From Apodemus sylvaticus (Eukaryota > Chordata > Mammalia > Rodentia > Muridae): 64,000 nt of DNA. Every line of letters begins with the position of its first letter. Position 1 is the stretch's first letter. The stretch spans positions 27,608,086 through 27,672,085 of the forward strand of contig NC_067481.1 in the NCBI RefSeq assembly GCF_947179515.1. Direction: 5' to 3'. Below, piece by piece: positions 54,841-64,000 of the stretch. The notes below the pieces were generated by a model that was given only the letters and a program-made list of their open reading frames with translations, had not been told where the DNA came from and did not search any database. The position numbers were made by a program, and so were the translations under genes.

Positions 54841-55604
54841 TAAATACCTTACAAAGTGAAAATTGAGAGAATTCACTAATAGTAATTTTTAAGAAGTAAG
54901 AGAGTAGGAAGCTCTTTGAGTTGACTATAACTGCAGTTGGATGGTCTATTGTCAGTGCATTAGCTTTCATTTGCTCCCTTTGAAAGTCTTCTGCTCAGTG
55001 CTTCCCTTTCGTAATATAACTGTATTTGGTTTCAGCTCTGCTACTGGCTTCAGTGTCAATGTCACATTTGGGAAGCTACTAAGTTGCTTTGGAGTTCAAC
55101 TTCTTGATCTATAGTACAAAATTATGTTTCAGAGTGATTTTATTAATATGGAATGCATTTTATGTGCCAAGCACAGTATAGAACACACTGGGTATGGTAC
55201 TTATCCCCCAGGAGAGTAGTTGTATTCAACTCAAAGAACTTCCTTTTTTGGAGGGAGAGAGGGAGAGAGAAAAGGGGAAGACAGAAAGTAACAGGAATCT
55301 ATAATCCAAATGTTAAAGTTTTAAGGACACTCTCTAGTGGCCCACCAAGCCTGATGACCTGAATTCAGTCCCTGCATAAGCAAACCAGTTTCAGCACATT
55401 GTCTTGGGACTTCCATGTATGTACAGACATGCATGCACACACCAATAAAAATGGTAAGTGGCAAAATTTTTTAAGTTAAAAAAAATCCAAAAACAAAACA
55501 AAAGCTCTGTGCCAACAATTTTTTCTTGTAGGTGCAAACTTCCTAATTCTTGTTTATTTTGTTTTTGGAAGGAGGGATTGCTGTTTTTGTTTTGTTGTTT
55601 TATT

Positions 55605-55745
55605 TTTTGACACAGGGTCTCACCTTGTAGTTCTGGCTGTTCTGGAACTCACTATGTAAACCAGGCTGGCCTCTAACAAAGATCTGCCTATCTTTGCCTC
55701 CCAAGTGCTGGGGTGAAATGACTGTGCCACCATACCCAGCACACC
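55605..55745 (-). mobile_element. B1 SINE, antisense
   Basis: tttttgacacagggtctcacc...gttctggaactcactatgtaaacc...cccaagtgctggggtg...ccaccatacccagc. Confidence 0.85.
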
Positions 55746-56639
55746 TATTCCTTTTAATGATTATTAAAAGGGCAGAACTCCCTTCTAACCCACCTATTTT
55801 GTTTCCAGGTTTTTGCTACTACAACCAATTTAACAAACCACTCTATAAGGAGTCCCAGGAGTCTTGGCACACTGTTTGATAACTATTTTATCAAAATAAC
55901 TGTCCTCCAAAATGTACTAATACATACTTCTAGTGTAATTCCTCACAGAGTATCTATTCATTCAAGATGGCCAGGGAAGAGAGAAAATGGGAATAAACGG
56001 ATTTTAAAGTAAAAGAGTCAGTGAGGTTCAGACTAAAACAAACAGGCCAAACTGTCTTTTATGAACTAAGTGGACGAACTTCAACTAGAACTACAGCAGA
56101 CATGATTATAATACTATCTATTGTTAGTAAGGTTGAAATGCTGCTGTTGACAGAAAATACACTTCTATTCAGAGAGCAGGTAAACAAACACCTTGTATTG
56201 TGGATTCTATCAACCACAAGAAAGGCCAGGTCTGTCTCAGATCAAGATGTACTTTACTAAGATTTATGCTAACCTAGCCACTTTGCTCAAAAGGGGCTAC
56301 AGCATGGTAAATACGATTTGGTTCCTTGCCTTTGTTACTGAGAAAGAACACCTATTAACTCAGCTGTCTTCTGAACATTAGTCTATGATTCCAAAGGTAA
56401 TAAACGTGCTAACAAAACATATAAGAAGCTCTTGGTATTTTATAATTTTTAATGAACAACTGATACAACATCTAACATGTAATGGATATCCTGTTATAAC
56501 TGATTTAATTAATAGCATCTATTTTGGATATTGTCATCTAATTTTGTAATGGAGCATTTGCAAAAAAATATGTAAACACCAGACAACCCTAAGAGCTTAT
56601 ATGTATAAGGAAAAGGGGTATGTGGGTTTTGGTATTTTT

Positions 56640-56838
56640 TAATATTTATTTAATGTATTTTTAAATTTATTTTATGTATTATTTTATGTATGTGAGTACA
56701 TATGTTTAGCTTTCTTCAGACATCCAGAAGAGGACATCAGATCCCATTACAGATGGTTGTGATTGCTGGAAACTGAACTCAGGACCTCTGAAAGAACAGT
56801 CAGTGCTCTTGACTGCTGAGCCATCTCTCTAGCCCAGT
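56640..56838 (-). mobile_element. B2/B3 SINE, antisense
   Basis: cttcagacatccagaagagg...attacagatggttgtg...gctgagccatctctctagccc. Confidence 0.9.
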
Positions 56839-56984
56839 ATATGGGTTCTTAAAAGCAAAATAAAATAAAGTTCCTATTTTACTTCTCTACAATTTGCTAT
56901 TATATACATTTATGATATTTCAACTATAGCCCACTATCAAGTTTTAGACAAAGATTAAGAAATATTTTCTTTCTTTTTTGTTTC

Positions 56985-57128
56985 TGTTTCTTGAGACAGG
57001 ACTTCTTTGTATATCCTGGCTGTCCTGGAACTCTATAGACCAGGCTTGGCCTCAAACTCATAGAGATCTAACTGCCTCTGCCTCCCAAATACTGGGATTA
57101 AAAACATGCACCACCACAGCCTGGCTTT
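56985..57128 (-). mobile_element. B1 SINE, antisense
   Basis: ttcttgagacaggacttctttg...gtcctggaactctatagacc...gcaccaccacagcctggc. Confidence 0.87.
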
Positions 57129-57160
57129 AAAAATATTACTTTCAAGAAGGCTAAGGCAGG

Positions 57161-57295
57161 TTCAAATCCCAGCAACCACATGGTGGCTCACAACCATCTG
57201 TAATGAAATCTGACACCCTCTTCTGGTGTGTCTGAAGACAGCAACAGTGTACTCACATAAATAAATAAATAAATCTTAAAAAAAAAAAAAAAGGC
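57161..57295 (+). mobile_element. 5'-truncated B2 with 12-bp TSD
   Basis: Starts at ttcaaatcccagcaacc and ends in (AAAT)n and A15. Flanked by ggctaaggcagg at 57149-57160 and 57296-57307. The host sequence after it (gagaattttgaactcaaggttggcctggg) is an older SINE that was split. Confidence 0.94.
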
Positions 57296-57775
57296 GGCTA
57301 AGGCAGGAGAATTTTGAACTCAAGGTTGGCCTGGGCTCCAAAGCAAGCCCTTGACTCAAAAAATAAAAGTAATTTCAGCAAAAGCTCTGTCTAGTTTCAT
57401 ATGAAGGAAGAAACAACATAGTCAACATGACTATGACTATTCTCAATCTGTTCTTTCTTCCTCATCGATGTACCCAGCCACATCTAACATTAAACTATTT
57501 AAGAATATTGCATCTCATTTCTGTTATTATCAGGGATCACCAAGGTACAAGCCTCACAATTGTAGACACTCAACAGGAAATACTCAGAATCAAGGCCATC
57601 GACCCTTAAAACTGTGCGCTAAATCCAGTGCTGGAGGCCAGAATTCTTTCTCAGAATGAGGCTTGTCTTTCAGCCTTTGATTATGTCAGTACAGCCAACT
57701 GTGACAGGGACAGCAATTAGTTCCAGTCACCCAAAGAGACTTCAATATGTACATTAATTGGATGTAGTGTCAATA

Positions 57776-58093
57776 AGGGGCTGGAGTGATGATTTAATCA
57801 GAAAAGTGCTTGCCTTATTAACATGATTTCCTAAATTCAATTCCTAGTATCCATGTTTGTTTATTTGATTCTTTGTTTGGGGGGGATCTTTATATTTTTT
57901 AAATGCCCAAAGTGGTAGAACCCACCTGTAATCTATGCACTGAGGTGGAAGAGAAAGGCATATCCTGGGGGCTTGCTAACCAGCCACCCTAGCATTATAA
58001 TCAATGAACATTAAGGACTAGTGAGGAATACTGTCTCAAAAAACAAGGTGGGACAAGTTCTGAGGAACAATAATACCAAGGTTGACCTCTGGC

Positions 58094-58126
<33 letters not shown>

Positions 58127-58135
58127 GCATTAGTA
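57776..58135 (+). mobile_element. SINE remnant (B3/B4-like) ending in (CA)n
   Basis: aggggctggagtgatgattta...ctaaattcaattcctagtatcc...gttgacctctggcttacac, then about 15 CA units (58096-58125). Confidence 0.65.
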
Positions 58136-58174
58136 CTCACACACCTAGATTCACACAATCAACAACACACAAAA

Positions 58175-58265
58175 GGAAGTCAAGGCCAGGCAGATGTCTT
58201 TAATCCCAGCACTTAGAAGGCATAAGCAGATGAATCTGTAAGTACAAGGCAGCCCGGTGTAAGGT
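58175..58265 (+). mobile_element. B1 SINE fragment
   Basis: aaggccaggcagatgtctttaatcccagc...gtacaaggcagcccggtg. Confidence 0.75.
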
Positions 58266-59134
58266 CCAGGCCAAAGTGTGGGTGGTCCCAAAATTCTAAG
58301 ACTATTAAGCTTTGACCTGAAGGTTCGTGACTTGGGAGGCTATTGAAGATTGACTGAAGGCTGAAGAAAAAGTGAAGTCTTCCAGATGTGTCAGCAAGTT
58401 CTACCTAACAGCCCAACATTCCATCTACCAGACAAATTCTACACATTAGCAAGTAAGAATTTTCAAATAAAAAAAATTTAAATAAAAGAAAAACAAATGT
58501 TCTAATCATACAATGAGCTGAGATAAAATAATTATATTATTTAATATTCTCTCTTGTTTGTTTCTAAGAGACAAAAAAATATTTCTTGGACTTAAGAATA
58601 GTATTAAGTAGCAGTGGCTCAAGGAGACAAAAATAAGCTACCTGATATTAGTCCCAACACCAAATCCAAAAACATCCAACATAACACAGAGCAGGTTTAA
58701 TGTGTAAAAGGCAAACTAAAGCAATGTTAAGTTGGGTAGCTATGTTAAATGCCAAACTACTATGTCATAAGAGGAAAAAGAAAAGGTCATGATTTGCTAT
58801 ATACAGCCTGATAACTAAAGTGTATATTCATTGGCTGCTAGTCACTAAATACCAGAGAATTTTATCCAACCAGATTATATAATACAAATAATTTACAAAA
58901 ATAAGTAACTTTAAAACTGATGACCAATGTTTTAATACTTTTATGTTATTTTTAATCGACTCAATGCTTTTATAAACTTTAATTTTCACAAATTATATTA
59001 ACATATCTTTGTACTATAGTTAGAAACAAAGATGATTCTGTTTATTTTTATTCTGGCATAAAATTATGACCTTGATTCATATATCAACCACAGTTGAACA
59101 AGCTTATTAAAAAAGAAATTTGAAAACAAACTAT

Positions 59135-59440
59135 TCACTTGGGAGGCAGAGGCAGGTAGGTCTCTGTGAGTTCCAGGCTAGCCTGGTCTAAGCCATTTCT
59201 AGGACAGTCAGGGGTGTAACATAGAGAAAGCCTATCTCAAAAACCCAAAACCAAAACAATAACAACAACCAAGGAAAGAAAACAAATGTTTTTTGGCCAG
59301 ATGTGACAGCTCACACCTGTAATCCTGCACTTGGGATGTGAAGTGGGGATAACAAATTCAAGGTCATCCTCAGCCACACTGTAAGATAGAGGCCAGCCTG
59401 AAATATGTAAGACCCTCTCTCAAAACAAGCAAAAAGTATT
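59135..59440 (+). mobile_element. Two adjacent diverged B1 SINEs
   Basis: 59135-59270 (cttgggaggcagaggcagg...cctatctcaaaaacc, head missing) and 59296-59440 (ggccagatgtgacagctcac...gaccctctctcaaaac). Confidence 0.8.
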
Positions 59441-59659
59441 TATGTTAAACACACTACATGGAAAAGGCAGGCTGGAGTTCATTCAGAACCTACTTTGCAG
59501 TGCGTAGCTCTTCAAAACTTTTCTTACTTGCTTTTCAAGTGTATAAATGATCAAGTATAAGAAGAACAGTTACAATCCAAGCCGATGGATGTTTATTTAT
59601 GAACTTGACCACAGAAGTGGCTACAAAGTTTTGACAAATTAATTAAAATGAGGTTTGGA

Positions 59660-59868
59660 AGATGGAGAAATAGCTCACATGTTAAGAGAATTTGCTGTTC
59701 TTGCAAAGGACCCAGGTTCAATTCCCAGCACTCACATAACTCACAACATGCTATATCTCCAGTTCCAAGGGATCCAAATGTCCCCTTTGACCTCAGGAGG
59801 CTCCTGCATACATTCAGTACACATACACTCAGGCACGTATATACATACACACATAAAATAAATAGATT
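59660..59868 (+). mobile_element. B3 SINE
   Basis: tggagaaatagctcacatgttaag...gacccaggttcaattcccagc...acataaaataaatag. Confidence 0.85.
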
Positions 59869-59869
59869 T

Positions 59870-60020
59870 AGCCAGGCATGATATTGTACACCTTTAACCC
59901 CAGAACTTGGGAGGCAGAGGCAGGTGGATCTCTGTGAGTTTGAGGCTAGCCTAGGCTACAAAGCCATTTCTAGGACAGCCTGGGCTATTACACAGAGAAT
60001 AATTGAAGAGAAAGAAACAA
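59870..60020 (+). mobile_element. B1 SINE
   Basis: gccaggcatgatattgtacac...gggaggcagaggcaggtgg...ctaggacagcctgggc. Confidence 0.85.
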
Positions 60021-60317
60021 GATTTAAAATAAATAAAATTGGGTTTTTACTATCATAAAAAGATCTAACCATATGCTGCCTAAGGGTATCCACTGAACTC
60101 TGGGATAATCTTTTCTGTTACAATTTTATACTTTTAGGTATATAGTTCTGTGAATTCTGACACATATCTACAGTCATGTCACCCTAACAAAGACACAAAA
60201 CAATACAGTAAATTTTGGGACAACCACCTAATAAGAGCTAACTAAAAGCATTTATTTCAGTAGCAATTTTTTTAACCATGCTTGAAATAGATAAAACAGG
60301 ATCTAAAAATTTAGACC

Positions 60318-60465
60318 AGAGCCAAGCATGGTAATGTAACCCTTAATACTAGCAATCAGCAGGCAGATCTCGAGTGCCAGCCCACCCAGATCTACATAGG
60401 GAGTTCCAGGCTGGCCAAGGCATCATAATAAAACCCTATCCCAACACTTATACTAATAAAATAAA
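60318..60465 (+). mobile_element. B1 SINE, diverged
   Basis: agagccaagcatggtaatg...gagttccaggctggcc...aaaccctatccc. Confidence 0.72.
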
Positions 60466-60711
60466 AATGTAGGTGAGTATTTGATGAAAACAGAGAAATG
60501 GTCATTCTCTACTTCTAATCCTGTCTCTAAGTCAGTCCAAACTACCCACTGATCCGCCCTTTCACTGAGTTGTAAATTTGCCTATCTCTTCATACTGTAA
60601 CTTCCTGCTATTCAAATAGTTCTTTATTCTTCCACTTTGGACTTAAAAAGTCTTTCCACAAAAACCCGATTATCTTCCGCAGTAATCCTACTGTATACCC
60701 AAGTGTTCAAG

Positions 60712-60840
60712 TCAGACCTGATGGTGCGTGTCTTTAATCCCAGCTGTCAGAAACAGAGGCAAGAAGGTCTCTGTGAATTCAGGACAGTCAGGGCTATTGA
60801 GCTCCTGTCTCAGAAAAACAAAAAAACGAAACAGCACAAG
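60712..60840 (+). mobile_element. B1 SINE, shortened
   Basis: cagacctgatggtgcgtgtc...aattcaggacagtcagggc...tgtctcagaaaaac. Confidence 0.78.
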
Positions 60841-61079
60841 AGTCAAACTAAAATCCGAGGAGTCAGCCTTCACTCTCCACTCCACTCTCCACCTCTACCT
60901 CAACTCCCCACCTCCCAATTCTAGTCAATATTATCCTAGAACTACATCCCAAACGAATCTGTTTTTTCTTGATCACATCAGTCCAGGACACCAATCTACT
61001 AGAAATTATTTTCCTTGAAATACTATACTCTCCCATGCCTACTAACAGTGAGCTCATTTTTTGTTATGGCTTCTTCGAT

Positions 61080-61345
61080 AGTTTTCCTTCTACCCAGAAT
61101 GCTTTTCCCTCATCCTTGTAAATACCTACTGTAATCTTTCCAAGGGAAATTAAATGCTTCCTCCTTCCTCTCAATGTGTAGATCTCTTGCTGTTAGGATT
61201 ATTATTATTCTTTCCCACTAGACTGAGACTCCCTAGAGAGCGCTTGCTATGCTGCATTAGCCTTAGTAAGTCTGGCATCTAGGCGCAGGTATAATGCCCA
61301 GGAAATTGTAGGTGCTTAATAAATGAAGTAAATAAAAAAGGAATG
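61080..61345 (+). mobile_element. L2 LINE 3' end
   Basis: tacccagaatgcttttccc...ctagactgagactccctagag...taggtgcttaataaatg. Confidence 0.78.
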
Positions 61346-61439
61346 AATATATACATCATGACTCAGATAAGTCAGCTTCTGGACCATTGACTTTCCTTGG
61401 CTAAGATTTCAGGCTCTCCATGTAGTAGTGATCTTTTGA

Positions 61440-61615
61440 TTGTTACAGCAGAGAATATTAGTTATAACTCAGACAAGTAACTTAAAAACCTTTCTGTGTC
61501 TCAGACTCTTCACCTGTAAAATACAGATGATAATATCTTAGTACAGTGTTATGAACATTGAATGAGCTAAATGTGTAAAATGTCTAATGCAATGTTTGGG
61601 ACTTGTGCTCAAATA
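61440..61615 (+). mobile_element. MIR SINE, ancient
   Basis: caagtaacttaaaaacctttctgtgtctcag...cacctgtaaaatacagatgataa...gaacattgaatgagctaaatg, close to the MIR core. Confidence 0.85.
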
Positions 61616-61854
61616 TTACTGTAATTATTTTTCACACTACTATGTCTCTAGGAAGGGAAAGGACCAGAGAGAGACATGTTCTCTATCACAGAAAAATACT
61701 CTTTGACGTACACTGGCAGAATGCCAGCCTAGTCTCTGTCATTCCCTGTGAATTTAATTACCTAGGGAAGTGCTCCTAGAAAAGAAATAAAAAAAAAAAA
61801 AGTTACTAATCAGCTTTCAGCCTTACATACTTTAAAGAGAAAGTGCTTGAGTTT

Positions 61855-62007
61855 TTGTTTTTGTTTTGCTTTGTTTTCTAAGCTAGGGCTTCTCTGTGTA
61901 GCCCTGGCTGTCCTGGAACTCACTCTGTAGTCCAGGATAGCCTCAAACTCAGAGACTTCTACCTTGAGCGCTAGAATTAAGGGTATATGCAACATCATTA
62001 CCCAGCT
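61855..62007 (-). mobile_element. B1 SINE, antisense, with 16-bp TSD
   Basis: agggcttctctgtgtagccctgg...ccaggatagcctcaaactcag. TSD gaaagtgcttgagttt (61839-61854) / gaaagcgcttgagttt (62008-62023), one mismatch. Confidence 0.92.
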
Positions 62008-62334
62008 GAAAGCGCTTGAGTTTAAAAATTACTATTATTATCTGTACTGCATTTTTTAAATTATGAATTTAAAATAAATACTAAATAAAAAATCCTTAAC
62101 ATTTTACTTTCAAACACAGTAACATCATTTTTCCTAAAGATTTACATCCATAATTATCTCCCCTATGAAATAATAATTTATATATCCTTGACATGCATTA
62201 AATATAACATGGGAGTGGAATAAAGGAGAAAGCCAGCATGAGTAAATTGAACACAATTATATAACAATTCCCTTTGACCTCCTCCCATTCTCTTGCTGCT
62301 TGTTCTTAGCCATAAAACACTTTTAAATGAAAAT

Positions 62335-62510
62335 CTCTGGGCCAGCAAGATAGCCCAGTGGGTAAATTCACCTGTCACAAATCTGAGGAACTAAGTCAGA
62401 GGAACTACACAGTCCCCACACGTTTGCCCCCTGACCACCTTCACCAACCACAACATGTGCCATGTGTGTTCACACACATGCAAAATAGATAATATTAAAA
62501 ATTAAAATCT
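62335..62510 (+). mobile_element. B3-like SINE
   Basis: ctgggccagcaagatagcccagtgg...accaccttcaccaacc...cacatgcaaaatagataa. Confidence 0.65.
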
Positions 62511-63234
62511 CTACATGGCATTTGAAAATAAAAGATGAGAAGAAATGAGTTGCATGGAGAAGTTCTGTGCCTGAGGAGCCAGAAATGGGTACCAACATGA
62601 ATACAGACCAGTTATTTCGTAAACCTCTTTATTCTTGGAAAATTCTGTAATAATTTCACTGTCAGAAAAAGCTAAAATCTAATTTTACAGGAGAGTAAGA
62701 TCCACAGTAGTAGCAATATGCTTATCAAACTATACAGCAAAATAATTTGTACATAAATAACCCTTAATCTTTTTTTTCTTGTAAAAAATGACCACACTGT
62801 TTCTAGTTTGTTTAAAATTGGGCCATGGCTGTCTACTTTATCTTATGTTTCTATACTATACAAGTTAAAATATACTAAAAATAAGAGCAGTCCTCTGAGA
62901 TACAACATAGCTCTCAGAAAGCCTTTCAACTACATCACAAATAAACTCTCCTCTCCAACCTGCTGACTGTAGCCTCTTTGTCATCTCACTCACCTGCCTT
63001 TCTCAAATTGATTCACAGCACTCTGAAAGCTAAAAACATTCCTCTTCCTCTTATCAGAATATTGCGTTTCCAGATCCAGGTCAAGTTCTACCTCGCCGCC
63101 CCAGTTCACTCTGAATTCCTATTATACTTACTGTAAACTAAATGCTATTTAGAACTCAGGAGCTGACAATGAACTAGAATGTCCAGAACTGTAATTCTTC
63201 TATAATGTCTCACTCAAATCTTACATACCCCCCT

Positions 63235-63555
63235 TTTAAAGATTTTATGCATCAGAGTGATTGTCTGCATGTGTATGTATGTATGCATGTGTGTATACAC
63301 ACACACACACAACATTATGCCTGGTTGCCTGGTACGGGGGCGGGGGGGGGGAGCAAAAGAGGGTGCAAGAACCCCGGGAATTAAAGCAAGAGCCTCCAGA
63401 ATTAAAGCAAGAGCCCCTGGAATTAAAGCAAGACCCCCGGGGATTAAAGTTATGTACAGCTGTAAGTCGCTATGTGGGTGCTGGGAATGAAAATCCAGGC
63501 CTTTGCAAGAGGAGCAAGTGTTCTTAACTGCTGAGCCATCTTTCCAGTCTCACAC
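63235..63555 (-). mobile_element. B3 SINE, antisense, containing a 21-bp tandem
   Basis: Outer parts read aaagattttatgcatcag...gctgggaatgaaaatccagg...actgctgagccatctttccag, an antisense B3. The middle is expanded by tandem units at 63365-63450 and a G-run. Confidence 0.82.
63365..63450. repeat. 21-bp tandem repeat inside a B3
   Basis: Units gaattaaagcaagagcccct(g) start at 63378, 63399 and 63420, with partial copies on both sides. Confidence 0.95.
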
Positions 63556-63844
63556 ATATCCTTTTGATAGAGATAATGACACCCAGGATAAGTGCTTATG
63601 AAAAATTAAAAAACTGGGGCTGAAGAGATGACTCAGCAGTGAGCCTCAGCAGTAGGACCTTTATCTACTGAGCCACAGCATGGGTCCCATTGCATAAGCT
63701 TTCACAAAGTAATGGCATTTGAGAAATCAATCCTAGGAGATCAGCATATAAAGATGTAAGCACAAGGATGTCTATGATAGTATAATTTACAGATTAAACT
63801 AGGGAAGAATGTTTAATCAACAAAGAGTTATGTATTCAGAAACT

Positions 63845-64000
63845 TGGGATATAACTATGTAGTGAAGTGTTTGGCTAGCATGCACAAAGCCCTGTGTTCT
63901 ATTCTGAGAACCATATAAACTAGACATGATTACACATGCCTGGACTCACCGAACTTGAGTTAGAGACAAAAGAATCAGAAGTTCAAAGTTATTCCTATTA
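63845..64000 (+). mobile_element. ID/B4-type SINE, cut by window end
   Basis: gggatataactatgtagtgaag...ggctagcatgcacaaagccctgtgttctattctgag...gattacacatgcctgg. Confidence 0.65.

Larger units (their letters stand above)
26468..64000 (-). other. Intron upstream of the first coding exon (incomplete)
   Basis: More than 37.5 kb, running beyond the window. It should separate the ATG exon from one or more 5' UTR exons, which I do not see (no CpG island or clear promoter here). Most recognised content is repeats, listed separately. The blocks 32200-34270, 38800-40085, 41760-43070, 49170-50270, 55750-56640, 58270-59130 and 62510-63230 carry no repeat or gene I recognise. Confidence 0.8.

Overview
The window is a piece of rodent nuclear genome, almost certainly mouse (Mus). 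The evidence is dense B1, B2, B3 and ID SINEs with mouse-type B1 heads, L1Md/Lx-type LINE fragments, long CA, GA and GAAA microsatellites, and one intron-rich vertebrate gene. There is nothing bacterial, viral or plasmid-like.

The only protein-coding gene I can support is Spop (speckle-type POZ protein), on the minus strand. Nine coding exons lie between 26401 (ATG) and 5615 (stop). Their lengths (78, 122, 152, 128, 178, 56, 123, 143 and 145 nt) sum to 1125 nt, an intact 374-residue MATH-BTB-BACK protein, and every junction has GT/AG ends in the correct phase. The first coding exon carries 66 nt of 5' untranslated sequence behind an intron that runs off the right edge of the window, so the promoter and first exon(s) lie beyond 64000. 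The 3' UTR runs left from 5614 to a poly(A) signal at 4062-4067 and contains a long (GA)n tract as read in the mRNA.

Layout: 1-4040, sequence downstream of Spop with one B1 and faint MIR-like remnants; 4040-5759, terminal exon; 5760-26467, the other coding exons and their introns; 26468-64000, more than 37.5 kb of the intron before the first coding exon. That large intron is a repeat graveyard. It holds nested B1/B2 insertions, a 5'-truncated L1 (about 28953-30932), a processed pseudogene of the LSm-family gene Lsm5 (35036-35320), a MER5-like and a probable URR1-like DNA transposon, ancient L2 and MIR copies, a roughly 40-bp minisatellite (36650-37080) and many microsatellites. Between repeats lie blocks of unrecognised, apparently unique intron sequence where enhancers or alternative 5' UTR exons could hide; I cannot identify any by eye.

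I did not find an unknown multi-gene system. The observations most worth a second look are: a strong donor-like GTGAGT at the very start of the 178-nt coding exon, whose own donor is weak (a recursive-splicing configuration inside Spop); a B2 copy without a tail but with a perfect 14-bp target-site duplication; sites hit twice by SINEs, leaving three copies of the target site; a 21-bp repeat that arose inside a B3 SINE; and the Lsm5 retropseudogene.
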